NCBI GenBank assembly: GCA_903813345.2
Contig: CAIIXF020000004.1
Span: forward strand, 20,372,477-20,432,476
Source: Owenia fusiformis
Lineage: Eukaryota > Annelida > Polychaeta > Sabellida > Oweniidae
Direction of reading: 5' to 3'
Length of the DNA stretch: 60,000 nucleotides
Under the pieces are notes generated by a model. That model made no database searches. It saw only the letters and a program-made list of their open reading frames with translations, and was not told the origin of the DNA. Of the stretch, positions 36,101-60,000 are shown piece after piece; within the stretch, counting starts at the first letter, position 1, and every line of letters begins with the position of its first letter. The position numbers and the translations under genes are program-made.

Positions 36101-39100
36101 TGAATGAAATAGTTATTGCATGGAATACTTACTTTTGTCAAAATCAAAATAGAACTCTAGTTAAAAAATATATTGTGCTAAATTATTGCCATTTCTAAGT
36201 AAAATGTCGTTCTCCGGTACGTTGCCAAAATTATTCGATGGTACCCCGTGTACATATAATACTGCATATAAAACAACAACTATGTATATCTGCAATTGCC
36301 TGGCAAGCTGAAACTGATTGTCACTGGTGGAGGTCAGCAGTGACCAATCAGATCACTTGTTTACCAATGAACTTGCCAAGCAATTGCAGGTTTTCAGAAA
36401 TTCTCTCTTTTAGACAGCATTATTCACTCTATATCATCTGACTGAGTTTCAATCTTAGGTAAGAGCTACAAACTATCAATTTTCTATCAACTCCCCATGG
36501 CTTTTTGAAAATAATACACTAAATATTGTTGAAATCTCCATTTTAAAAAGTGGTCTAAGTCAGAGTTGTTCACCTGTCTCTTCTATATACGGCTTACTAT
36601 TACTTTACCCTTGGCCTATGCTTTCAAACAAAAATACATAAATACCTTTGTAATTCTTGAAGTTATTAGCCCGAGGTTATTAGTTAAGAAAATGTACTAA
36701 TTTGTGAAGTATCAATTATTCCAAATACAAAGTTATATAAATATATAGGGTGTTTCATATGTATGCACCCCTCTAAACTCATATCATGCTATATACCATT
36801 CTGTCTATTGTGGAAAGTTACATAAGATCGCAAAATTTCGGAATCAAAGGGTGTCCCTGAAAAAAGATACAATATATCAAAGTATGTGGGAACGGGTTAA
36901 TGAGAGAGCAATTTCTAGTCATTTTGAGACAGTTTAGAGTACAAAATTAGTTTCGTATTGCACATTTCTAGCAGTTGTCATCGTGGCAGAGTTCAGTTCA
37001 CACGTCTGCGACAGTTATGCACATATTGCCAGGATTCATACAGTAGTCGATGTGTCATTTTCTGAACCTTTAAATTTGTAAAAACACGATGTTTTATAGT
37101 GGAATCACTATCATAAGGGTATTATGAAGTGATTTAGCTTGGTTGGACAAATGGCAACCTTGGGGAAAATTATATATGCAAATAAAGGTGTCCATTATCT
37201 AAAAGCAATTTTTTGAAAGCCTTTGACTCAATTGACCATACTATTTTGTAACAATAAACTTACAAACTATGAAATCAACTGTGGAATAGTGGTAACATGG
37301 TTTAATAGCTAAGACAGCAAGAACACCAACACAGTGTCTCATTCAACCAAACTTCATTATTAACTCATGGTGTGATTCAGGGATCTGTTTCATGTTATAT
37401 TATTTTTCTATACATTAAACACCTGCATAAATCAAGTAATTTATTGATTTATTTGTCACTATTGGTGATCTAATTTCATCATAAAAACGTCGATATTTCT
37501 AAAATGCAGTTCTATCATCACTACGCCTCTAAGAGTATGCATTCAGGTGATGGTTGGGTCACATATGCTTCGATTCATCGGCCGGAGCCCGGACGATTGA
37601 GTATTTTGTTCAATAATGTATTAGATTTTGAAAAAAATTCTCAATCGCCGGGCGGCGTAGTGAAAATCGGAGCAAATGTGACCAAGGCATTAAGAGGCGC
37701 AATGCGATTGATCTAAGACGCCTGCTGATGAAGCAACGACACATCTTACAATTCGGAATGCATACACCCATTACACTTTATTCTACCACCCCATGACCAC
37801 TCGACATACCTAATTTCTCATTCTACTTCCAGTGGACGCGGTTTAATAATCCAACCTTCAACCCACAGTTTGGTTACAAAACCTACAAGACGAATCTCCC
37901 AGGTGGACCCTATAAATTCAACCAGGACGCGTACGAATACCTCATGAGGTATAATGACTCTAAACATGGTCAGACCCACTTGCACCCAGATAATCTTTAT
38001 ACGCAACCCCAGCCTGTCCATGAAACAACTGTTAACGATGTTCAAAAGCAGGAAATCAGCAGAGTTGAGTCAGGTAAACGTCATCTTCATACCAACCCCT
38101 TGAAGCAAGATTTTACCTAGGAAGATGATCCAATTAGAATTCATGATATCACAAGATTAAGTTCTGACCTTTTGAATTAAAAAGCATTGCTTGAACCTTG
38201 ATTAACCCGAACGATTTATTAACCTTGATTAACCTAAAATGAATCAATTCTTGAAAAAATCTCTAGTGCTCAGATAGTTAGTAATATTCGGCAATATTAT
38301 CATAAAAATGGTAATGATTCGACTCATTGTTAATCAGGGATCGCATTCTCTATTCTTACATGTGTTTGAAATATTAAAGGTGGTGCATATACGAGACCAC
38401 AAGCACAGCCACAACAAACATATACACAACAGAAAGCACCAGCGAAAGATAAGGACAAGAGAACCAAGAGAAGATACAGGTGTATTATCCTACTAGTGGT
38501 GCTGCTTCTCCTGTTGCTTATAGGAGCCGTGGTCGCTATAGCGATCCTAGGTGAGTCAGTAACGTCCTTGTAACTCCTTAATAAGAGATTTTCTTATCAA
38601 ATGTTAGGTTTATTTACATTAAAGTGGTTAACATGAGTAAGCTTCTACATTTAACATTGACCATTATTACATTTTAATTCAGTAAAGCTGTCCACTTCTA
38701 TCCTTGCTACAGTACATGAACTAGAGAAACGCATGCGCAAATTGCAATTACAAAATAAGATAAATATATAAAAGATGTCACTTACATTAAAATTCATTTA
38801 TTACGTCATGAATACACATTTCTCCCATCCCATCGATATGAAGGACCGCAAAAACTAGATGTTAATATAGAAATTGTTTCACTGACAACAATAAAAGTAA
38901 TCAGAAGGGATGGGTTTGTGTAAATTAAGCACATTCTTATGTCTTTTATTTTCTAAAAGAAAGTGTTGAGACACAACGTTTGTGTAATATTATTGAACTT
39001 CTCATTCTGTTATTAGCAAACAATGCAACAGCTGCTACAGCTTCAACAACAACTGCTGCCCCTCAAGCTCAGAGCCAGAGTAAGTGAACGTTATTAAGTG

Positions 39101-42100
39101 CATTGAATTCATAAAGGATGTTCGTTAGCGACCCAATGTTCTGGATGTCTCATATATAAACCAGTCATATGTGTTCAAGACGCTAAATATAAGTCTTTGG
39201 TTACTGTACTCAGATTTAAAAGATGTTAAGTTGGCAGTTGTACAATTATTGCTTTCTCGCTGCCAATGCTTGAATTTTCCTACTAGATTGCTTCCAAAGA
39301 TGACCTTCAAATGGATTTTGTCATCCAAGACATTGACTTAAATAAAGTGAATCCCTTGCATTCTACCTCGATGAAAGAATTTTGTGCAAATCTAGTATTT
39401 CAAATGAGATACTAGTACATGCATACATGTAAGAATGCAAATCATATTACGTTGTACGCACTTAAATAATGCATGTTCCATGTTTAGGCTACCAAGCAGA
39501 AATAAGCTACGATGCATTGACGTTTGTCCCAGAGTATGCTGACAAAACGTCACCGGAATATAAGAAATTAGCAGATGAGACGTGTGCAGCGGTAAGACAT
39601 AATAAACATAGACCTTCGTCATTTTCATACAATTTACAATCCTCATTAAAAGTTTTGTAACCTGAAGTTCAGTTTTGGGCCTCGTATTGAAACTGTTTAT
39701 GTTCTAATTTCCGACATATTGTAACTGAACGGCAGAATAAGACTCAAAGATAAACACACTTAAACAATCTATAGCAGCTATCCAACGGAAACTCTCGGTC
39801 GGCAAACTTGTTAAAAGGCATGTTAAAATTATGATATAGGCATTCATTATGTTAATTAATAGATGCATTCTTGTTAATTCGTTACTGAAATGACATCTTG
39901 ACCTTAAGTTATCCATAGAATATTTATATTGATTTTACATGTACATGTGCCGGTGAGAGAGGACATATAGTATTTATAAAGAAAATAATAAGCCTATTCG
40001 ATTGGATGGAGGAAAATGTTTTACTAACTGTTTGTATTTGCTTCAATTTGCAGATTGATAAAATATACAAAACGACTGCCTTAGACGATAACTATCAATC
40101 CTGTAAAGTCACAGACATGAAGTAAGTTCTTGAAATTAGAAGATGCAAACAACCCACCCACATGTTTTTTTCTGAAATGATTCCTCTTAGATAAAGTCTA
40201 AAACAATATTTCCTATGTTATTTTCCCATAGGGAAAACTCATGCAATCCATTGCTTTCAGCTAATTTTGGTCAACCACGATGGATATCTTTAAAACTTCC
40301 GAAGGAATCACTTATTCCTTCAAGGGGGTTAACGGTGTGTCAAAACACAACATATTGATGCAAGAAAAATGTAAAAGCAGGGGTGGAAGGGGTTGAAAAT
40401 CGGGAAAACATTTCAGAAAAACATGTGGGTGGGTTGTTTGCATCTTCCCTGTCTCAAAGTCGAAATTATTTCATCATCTCTATGAGTGCTTTTCCTGGAG
40501 ATCCTCAGAAAATAGTCAAAATCCAACATATGACTGTCCGAAATCTGTTGCGATACTTTCCCTCCTCCTTTTCTGAAGAAGCTTTAAATTGAATTGGACC
40601 TATCAACTTTAATATTCCATTGACTGTTTTCAAATGACATAGAGGTCATCTAATATTCCCCTCCCCGCCTTTCATGCTCGGGTTTTGGAAAGGGGGTTTT
40701 CCAACATACACTCCCCTCCATAAGTTTGGCAACCTTTTTTCCCCCATTGAACTACGTGTTAAAGCCTCTTTACCTTTGAATTTTTATTTACTTAACCTGC
40801 GATGAAAATACTTATTCTATTGATGGAAACGTAATTTGACTTTAATTCCAATACCTCCAAATTTTCCTAATTTTTTTCTCAATTACTGTAGGTCGAAAAT
40901 TGATGATGAATTTGATGAGTTTTTGAAAATCGACATTCCCATGTTAATCAATGGGAAATGGTAGGTTTGCCGCAAGTCGTATGACAGAATATCCATCCAT
41001 CCGACTCCTTGCAAAAAATACGAGTTAGGCAGGCAATTGAATTTGCTAACTTTATTTAAAAAAAAAATTGATATGTGTCTTCAGGTTCAACAAAGTTATA
41101 GGGCTTTAAAGTCAAAATTGTTTTTCAAAGAACCTCTCCCATTGAAATAACACAGGAGGCGAAAAATTATTTTCAAACATGAGTTTGAAGCGCTGTTACT
41201 TTAATATTCATCAAATAAACTAAACACTTAGTGTTAAAAAAAGTTAGACAATTAAATCTTCTATATAAAAATATTTTTTGCTGAATCTTTTACTGAAAAG
41301 ATATCCCGATTTCTGATTTGCCCCGAACCCTCCATTTTCCATTGGATTACATGGGAATGACGATTTTCAAAAATTCATCAAATTTATCATCAATTGTCGA
41401 CCTATTGTAATTGAGGAAAAAAATTGAGAAAATCTGGAGGTATTTGAAATAAAGTCAAGTTACGTTTCCATCAATATTATAAGTTATTTCATGGCCGGTT
41501 AAGTAAATAAAAATTCAAACGTAAAGAGGCTTTTACACGTAGTTCAATGGGGAAAAAAGGTTGCCAAACTTATGGAGGGGAGTGTACATTTGTAAGGGAA
41601 TAAGAAAATGAAATGTGCTACCATTTAAACTACCAATGAAGATGACGTTGATACACAAGATTATAATCGCTTTGTTCTTGCAGTCCAACATCAGATATAT
41701 AGTACATGGATTAAATGTTTTGTCTTGCAGGAATGGGAGTGTCATTGTCATTGTGGTTCTTGTCTTCAAGACCGACTCGCAATCTGAAGTCGAAGTATCA
41801 AATACATACGGACCACTCCTTGTTGCTGCCATTGTCCAAGCCGTAGATGGTCCTTTCAAAAACTACAGCGCAAATGAATCAGTGAAAACACAACAAATAA
41901 CAACAACTACAACTGTCGCCACAACAACTACAACTGTCGCCATTACAACTCAATCTGGCTCGATGACATCTCAATCTGATTCATCAGATTCGTCTGTGAC
42001 AACAGATTCGTCCCTAACAACAGAATCATCTGTAACAACAGTTTCATCCGACTCGACCGATTCGCCTGTGACACAAGGTTCTCCCGCCTCAACAGATTCG

Positions 42101-42982
42101 TCCGCAACAACAGAATCATCTGTAACACAAGGTTCTTCCAATTCAACAGATTCGTCTGTAACAACAGAATCATCTGTATCAACAGGATCTTCCAACTCAA
42201 CAGATTCGTCCGTAACAACAGAATCATCTGTAACATCAGGTTCTTCCGATTCAACAGATTCGTCCGTAACAACAGAATCATCTGTAACACAAGGTTCTTC
42301 CAATTCAACAGATTCGTCAGTAACAACAGAATCATCTGTATCAACAGGATCTTCCAACTCAACAGATTCGTCCGTAACAACAGAATCATCTGTAACATCA
42401 GGTTCTTCCGATTCAACAGATTCGTCTGTAACAACAGAATCATCTGTAACACCAGGTTCTTCCAATTCAACAGATTCGTCAGGAACAACAGAATCATCTG
42501 TATCAACAGGATCTTCCAACTCAACAGATTCGTCTGTAACAACAGAATCATCTGTAACAACAGGTTCTTCCGGTTCAACAGATTCGTCAGTAGCAACAGA
42601 ATCATCTGTAACAACAGGTTCTTCCGACTCAACAGATTCGTCCGTAACAACAGAATCATCTGTAACAACAGGTTCTTCTGACTCAACAAATTCGTCCGTA
42701 ACAACAGAATCATCTGTAACAACAGGTTCTTCTGACTCAACAGATTCGTCCGTAACAACAGAACCATCTGTAACAACAGATTCTGATGACTCAACAGATT
42801 CGTCAGTAGCAACAGGATCATCTGTAACAACAGAATCATCTGTAACAACAGATTCCGATGACTCAACAGATTCGTCCGTGACAACAGGTTCTTCCGACTC
42901 AACAGATTCGTCCGTAACAACAGAAACTGTAACAACAGATTCCGATGACTCAACAACAACAACAACGCCTAGCCCCCCGTAG
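33141..42982 (+). CDS. SEA-domain type II transmembrane mucin
   Basis: Seven exons join without a frame break: 33141-33191, 37833-38073, 38380-38550, 39017-39079, 39488-39591, 40054-40121, 41731-42982 (phases 0,1,1,1,0,2), all GT-AG, 649 residues. ATG has G at -3 and +4. Residues 1-131 are hydrophilic, ending with basic KDKDKRTKRRYR. Residues 133-154 are one transmembrane helix (LLVVLLLLLLIGAVV). A short Ala/Thr linker and a SEA domain (~176-260) follow; NGSVIV at 234-239 matches the G|SVVV self-cleavage site of MUC1-type SEA domains. From ~272 to the end the chain is Ser/Thr/Asp-rich, mostly 18-residue repeats (STDSSVTTESSVTTGSS core), suited to O-glycosylation. The basic flank before the helix implies a cytoplasmic N-terminus and outside C-terminus. 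It ends TTTTTPSPP, with no GPI signal. The first exon (4.6-kb intron 1) is the least certain. No close AATAAA was seen downstream. Confidence 0.8.
34545..34800 (+). repeat. 64-bp tandem repeat in intron 1
   Basis: About 3.5 units, each with AACGAATGATTGTCGAGCAG and ATGTCCATGATTAAACATAA, >95% alike in the middle units. It lies in intron 1 of the SEA-mucin gene. Confidence 0.9.
35056..36632. repeat. Outer inverted pair around the 35273 element
   Basis: GGCCAAGGGAAAAGTAATAG (35071) and its complement (36581-36610) form ~60-bp arms that flank the foldback element. They may be an older palindromic element into which the 35273 element was inserted. Confidence 0.5.
35273..36250. mobile_element. Foldback element, CACGGGG ends, 5-bp TSD
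   Basis: A 978-bp palindrome with arms of over 430 bp. It starts CACGGGGTACCATCG and ends with the exact complement. TACAT occurs on both sides (35268-35272, 36251-36255). Near the centre the arms carry two copies of AACGTAACCGGAGC. No coding capacity. It lies in intron 1 of the SEA-mucin gene. Confidence 0.9.
36640..37832. other. Rest of intron 1 of the SEA gene
   Basis: No further exon was accepted. A short inverted pair (CCCGGACGATTGAG at 37589 and CTCAATCGCCGGG at 37640) gives a weak hairpin inside a 70-codon shadow frame. Confidence 0.35.
40709..41584. mobile_element. CACTCCC Tc1/mariner-type MITE, complete copy
   Basis: 876 bp with long inverted arms: CACTCCCCTCCATAAGTTTG at the left and its complement at the right, each next to TA. 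The arms extend hundreds of bases and the element is largely palindromic. It sits in intron 6 of the SEA gene, ending 146 bp before exon 7. Relatives: 12606-13056, 30173-30212, 55411-55445. Confidence 0.85.
42049..42950 (+). repeat. Coding minisatellite of the mucin tail
   Basis: 54-bp units encode 18 residues. 42121-42282 and 42283-42444 are almost identical, so three-unit (162-bp) blocks have duplicated. Units vary mainly at the residue before GSS (Thr, Gln, Ser, Pro) and after it. Confidence 0.9.
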
Positions 42983-43430
42983 AATATTATCGAGTATCCA
43001 TTTTTGGCTAATAAGATACAGCCATATAAATGAACTTATTCGTTTGTGTGCGTATAACCATAGACTGTTCAACAATATTCGGAGAAATGGAGTTGAGGCT
43101 TGGGTATTGTTCAGCAAAAATACATACCACAACATATCTAGAGCGTTTGGAAGAATAGCCCCATTACTTTTCACATAAGGGGCCTCTTCGGGGCCTCTTC
43201 CTATTAATAATGGATGACCATACACTAAGTGCAGTTCGATCTTTCGAAAAGTTAAAAGTAAGACACTGGCTCTATTATATCCCAATTCGACTGGCTAAAA
43301 CATAACTATGTTGGAAATAATGTTAGTGCTGTGAAATGTAAAATATAGTTACAAAGCTTAGAAGAAGTGCGTTTGTTAGTTAAGTATTTGATACATTGAA
43401 TATTGCAATTTCACTCTGAAATGAATACCT
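42983..43430. other. Downstream of the SEA gene
   Basis: 3' UTR is expected here but no AATAAA was seen close by; the nearest is at ~44192. No other feature. Confidence 0.35.
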
Positions 43431-43689
43431 GTGACACTTTCACAAGTGATATTCCACGAAGCCCGGAGCTGATCGAGGGCTAGTGGAATATCATCTTGTG
43501 AAAGTGTCACGGATATTCCCCGAATATTTGTTTTATTATATCACTGTCTGTTGATTCCATGGCATTCGACATCGCGTGGGATATCGCTAGATCTGATTAG
43601 CATGGTCATTGAATACCGTCAGATATTCCATAACATGTGACCCGGTTTTGACCAATCATACAATTGCTAGATAGATAGTGATATAATAA
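43431..43689. mobile_element. Two-part MITE with terminal hairpin
   Basis: A hairpin (43431-43510; GTGACACTTTCACAAG arms) is followed by a segment bounded by TTATTATATCACT (43533) and AGTGATATAATAA (43689). The layout is the same as in the TTACC-type MITE, but the sequence is unrelated. Confidence 0.55.
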
Positions 43690-43724
43690 TATTAAGTATT
43701 ATAATGAAGTTACACTGGGTATAG

Positions 43725-43945
43725 TAATTAACTGAAGGAAGAATCACATCAACAGGGGTGACAAAATTGCAACTGGCAACATGAACGATTGATCTTTCAA
43801 TACATTCCTTACTATATCAAATATAATATCTCCCCAAAGATTTACAAAATTGGTGAAGTTATTTAAGATTCAAAGTGCAAAAATGGGGGACAAATGTTTA
43901 AATTCTTCCAAAATATAATAAATGTGGTAACCATCTGCCGATGGA
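43725..43945 (+). repeat. Dispersed repeat, copy A
   Basis: Contains GGGGTGACAAAATTGCAA and TTTAAATTCTTCCAAA. Matched in the same orientation at 44955-45180. Confidence 0.65.
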
Positions 43946-44742
43946 AGAACACCAACCGCCCAACACCGTCCATAAAACAGTGGATATTATAACTATTGAA
44001 TCAAAGATAGATGATAGTATTTTCTAGTAAGGCATCATAGCGTCGATATTGCGTGACATTTTCTTAAATTAAACATTAAACGTGACATTTATTCAATTAA
44101 ATACAAGATTCTCTCTGCAGAGTAGCCATTGATATAATTATATAGTTTATGCTTCAATATTATTTTTTATCGTCTTCGGTGTGTGGTCATGTAATAAAGC
44201 AGACAATTGTATAAAAAAAGGTGACCTTATCGGAGTTGTTTCACAGAAAGTTCGGACGACGATACTCAAGGAAAACGGTTGCACATGTAGTTTCTATAGA
44301 CACATACACATCTATCGACAGAAGAATGAAAAAGCCAAATTCTCGTTTAAAAGCCAAATTTAATCTCATTTATTAACATTCGCAAAAAGGCGAAAAATCA
44401 GTAAAGTTGTAACCTTTTGAAGGTCATATTTTCGAAACGGATGCGTGGCTATTTTAGAGTAGGTCTGTGCCGTTTGTTTAATTTAACTCCAAATCAATTT
44501 CCACCGTTTAAAAAAGTTAACACGTGAACTACTGTAGCATAAAATTGTTAAACAGTTGAGATCATTCGGTTGTAGATATAACGAACCGTATAAAATACGC
44601 GCTGTTCGTGAAGGGCTAAAATATTCGCCGTTCCAACTTGCTGTGAATTTGTGAAACATAATCTCCATTTCCGTAGGATAAGGTCATCACTTTTTATAAT
44701 ATGGTTTGTTTTATTCTGTAGTAATGTGGATATAACCACTTA

Positions 44743-44940
44743 ACAAATATTTTATTGACTGATGATAACATTGATAATTTAGAAAATGATATAAATGAGA
44801 AATTGAAGGTTTATGATTGGATGATATCTAATAGATTAACACTCAATGTAGAAAAAACAAAATTTATGATTTTTGACATAAAAAGAATCAACAAAATTGA
44901 CAACTTTGAAATATTGTATGATGTAATTTTGAATGAATAA
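44743..44940 (+). pseudogene. LINE reverse transcriptase fragment
   Basis: The frame reads TNILLTDDNIDNLENDINEK and then WMISNRLTLNVEKTKFMIF, matching the conserved block after the YADD site in CR1/L2-type LINE reverse transcriptases (N-x-L-x-L-N-x-x-K-T-K-x-M-x-F). Both ends are missing. It differs from the LINE at 9996, which has KKCSYLVF in that block, so two LINE lineages are present. Confidence 0.7.
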
Positions 44941-44954
44941 ATTGAATTGACTTA

Positions 44955-45180
44955 AGGCAGAATCAGATCTATAGGGGGTGACAAAATTACAAGCAACTTG
45001 TATAATTGACCTAGCTACCAATCTATTCCTTAATCTATTCCTTACAATATCAAAAACAATATCTCCCAAAAGATTCACAATATGTTATAAATTGTTGAAG
45101 TTATTAATGATTCAAGGTCAAAAATTGGGTGAAAATGTTTAAATTCTCCCAAATAATAAGAATGGTAACCATTCTTATAG
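44955..45180 (+). repeat. Dispersed repeat, copy B
   Basis: Second copy of the 43725 repeat, directly after the LINE fragment. It may be the 3' UTR of that LINE family, since copy A lacks the RT part. Confidence 0.55.
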
Positions 45181-45866
45181 AAAAATAATACATTATTGTA
45201 AAAATCTTTGCCTTGAATATTTGTGATTTTTAGAAAATAGACATGACATGGATTGACATGAGCCAAAAATATTCTAAAATTGACACAATTTTTTGTTTAT
45301 CCTGCTCACTATATCTGATTCTCTCTTTAATCTGGAATGATCTGCAACCCACCGTGTCGAGGAACAGTAGGTCGAGTTAAGAACTACATGTACATGTAGT
45401 TAGGATATGTTTGGACGTACATATTGGGCGGGGTATTGGGAACAGGTAGAACTCAAAAAGATTGGACTTTAACTGACTACTTACAGTTTAAATTGCTTGG
45501 AAAGATTGTCCGCATAACTGCAAAAGAAATTTGTGTACTTGATACTTGAGTAACTATAGATGGATAAATTAAAAGTCAGACGAGATGAACGCATTTTTCG
45601 TGCACTTTCGCTTTCATTTCAGCAAGTACAGAAACGAGATCTTTATCGCTATAATATCAACCAGATGTGCTACATTATTGTTATAAACTTCTCTTTAATG
45701 ATTAATCAGGTACTTGAATTAAGAGAGAAATTGGCAAAATTGACCTTGCTTTGCAGCTTTAATTTCTAAAAGGACTTGCTTGAAGCTTTGGTCACTCCAT
45801 TCTTGAATACCTTCACTTTACTTAATGATAAAACACAATGATGACATTTAATAAACTATATTTTTC
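45181..45866. other. Intergenic, no feature seen
   Basis: AT-rich sequence between the LINE remnant and the 3' end of the dehydrogenase gene. Confidence 0.35.
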
Positions 45867-45867
45867 C

Positions 45868-45873
45868 TTTATT
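45868..45873 (-). terminator. Polyadenylation signal of the SDR gene
   Basis: AATAAA on the minus strand, 158 bp beyond the stop codon of the dehydrogenase. Confidence 0.45.
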
Positions 45874-45952
45874 TTTGTATTTTAATACTGTGCGTACAAT
45901 TGTGCAAATGCATATATACAATCCAATATGGCAGTATATGCATCACTAACTA

Positions 45953-59039
<13,087 letters not shown>

Positions 59040-59297
59040 CTGAAACAAGAAAATATTGCAATAGTATGAACCACCTTACCACATCTGAGATAGCATGGTG
59101 AGTCTTGGTGACCTTGTGCCAGGCATTTAAAGTCTTGCAATAGATTGCATGTGGATAGATGGTGCTGATGGTGCCTATTTTTGTGACTGAAGTGGAAGTG
59201 ACACACCCTCAGGCCCAAGAAGATTTAAATCCCCCCCAGTCACTATACGGTGTATAGCTTCTACATGTACATGTACCTAATACATACATGTAGTGAG

Positions 59298-59455
59298 GGC
59301 TTTGTATAAAAACCTCCTACCTCATACCCACCTACCCACATACATGTACGTAGGACATGATACAGTCTTTGAAGGGTTCAATTTTAAAGATCTTAGTTTA
59401 TTAAATCTTAGTTTATGATGAATTATAGATGCATTTGCTATAACGACCCTTGATA
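59298..59455 (+). mobile_element. Single end of the middle-nested-element family
   Basis: GGCTTTGTATAAAAACCTCC and ~140 bp beyond match 53014-53160 at ~80%. No opposite end is in the window. Confidence 0.65.
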
Positions 59456-59479
59456 GCAAGTTACATGTTATCCCGTTCC

Positions 59480-60000
59480 CGGACTATAGTCCTGCACTGA
59501 GCGCATTCATTTGCCTGTACGATTACAACTTGGGAGAATTATCTACGCCCCTTACACTTAAGATACCTACCTCAATGCATTATAGAACTCAAGATGTAAC
59601 TTCTAATATATTGGAACCGCCGATTGTCTGGGTATATCGGCAGAACGGGAACATTTTCTCTTTTTCATCGAGAGAGATTCCATCACTTTTCAAAATGGCG
59701 GTTGGATTTAAAAGGGGAATCCCCCGTTTGGCTGTCCCGGATGTAGCCCGGAAGTACCAATATGGAGGAATTTGACGGTTGAAATAAGTTAAATGTTACA
59801 CGCAAATATTGCGATCAAAAACGAAAATGTCTTTGTTCTGCCGATAAACCCAGACAATTGTGGATTCAACTACACGAAAAGAATGCTAAATTACCAAGGA
59901 ATCTATTGAAGTAGGTATCTGAAGTGTAAGATGAGTAAAACATATATTCTCCCATGTTGTAATCGCACAGGCAAAAGATTGAGATGTTCACAGGACCATA
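59480..60000. mobile_element. Palindromic element running off the window
   Basis: Left-arm motifs TTGCCTGTACGATTACAACT (59510), GATACCTACCTCAAT and CCGCCGATTGTCTGGG recur inverted at 59976-59820. The centre is near 59740. No terminus or target duplication is visible. An 81-codon frame here is a shadow. Confidence 0.7.

Noticed and set aside
37504-37716. 70-codon frame in intron 1 of the SEA gene
   Set aside because: Does not fit the splice phases of the flanking exons and contains a small inverted repeat.
41615-41730. Upstream ATG extension of the last mucin exon
   Set aside because: The exon joins in phase at the TTGCAG acceptor at 41730 and completes the SEA domain; the upstream part is intron.
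41943-42965. 340-codon minus-strand frame and 182-codon second minus frame
   Set aside because: Antisense shadows of the mucin repeat (54-bp period, multiple of three).

Overview
The window is animal nuclear DNA, most likely from an AT-rich marine invertebrate. The evidence is spliced genes with GT-AG introns, a SEA-domain membrane mucin, a calcium-binding EGF exon, mariner-type and foldback DNA transposons, a non-LTR reverse transcriptase and long satellite arrays. The species cannot be named from the sequence. No tRNA, rRNA, CRISPR array or bacterial-type operon was found.

Layout. 209-9367 is one rearranged non-autonomous LTR retrotransposon: a 611-bp LTR at each outer edge in opposite orientation, an inverted second copy of the interior and extra LTR pieces, bounded by ATATAT on both sides. 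9996-11660 is a 5'-truncated LINE with a YADD reverse transcriptase. 12606-13056 is a relic of a TA-flanked element. 13757-13815 looks like a signal-peptide first exon. 14235-15938 is a TATGT/TTATG array. 17150-19690 is a ~310-bp tandem array split by a palindromic mariner relic and a TTACC-type MITE. 21376-24817 is a 24-bp satellite with a ~1.7-kb higher-order duplication. 25198-25734 is a foldback element. 27429-28321 and 30530-31444 are two inverted copies of one terminal-repeat transposon, on either side of an isolated cbEGF exon at 30033-30155.

Two genes can be assembled exon by exon. (1) + strand, 33141-42982, seven exons, 649 codons: a type II single-pass membrane protein with a basic stop-transfer segment, one transmembrane helix, a SEA domain with the GSVIV self-cleavage sequence, and a Ser/Thr-rich C-terminal mucin tail built of 18-residue repeats. 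(2) - strand, 59039 down to 46031, eight exons, with the first exon missing: a classical FabG-like short-chain dehydrogenase/reductase with GASSGIG, NNAG, VSS and YNVSK in order. Its longest intron holds a 6.9-kb set of three nested inverted-repeat elements, and other introns hold two mariner-type elements and several hairpin elements.

The dominant theme is palindromy. At least eight separate elements, from different superfamilies, are arranged as near-complete inverted repeats. Three of them (25198, 35273, 53225) share CAC termini and 5-bp target duplications and may form one superfamily. The best candidate for something undescribed is the LTR composite, which looks like one integration of an aberrant cDNA carrying two U3 ends. 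Next are the CAC/5-bp foldback group and the nested intronic elements.
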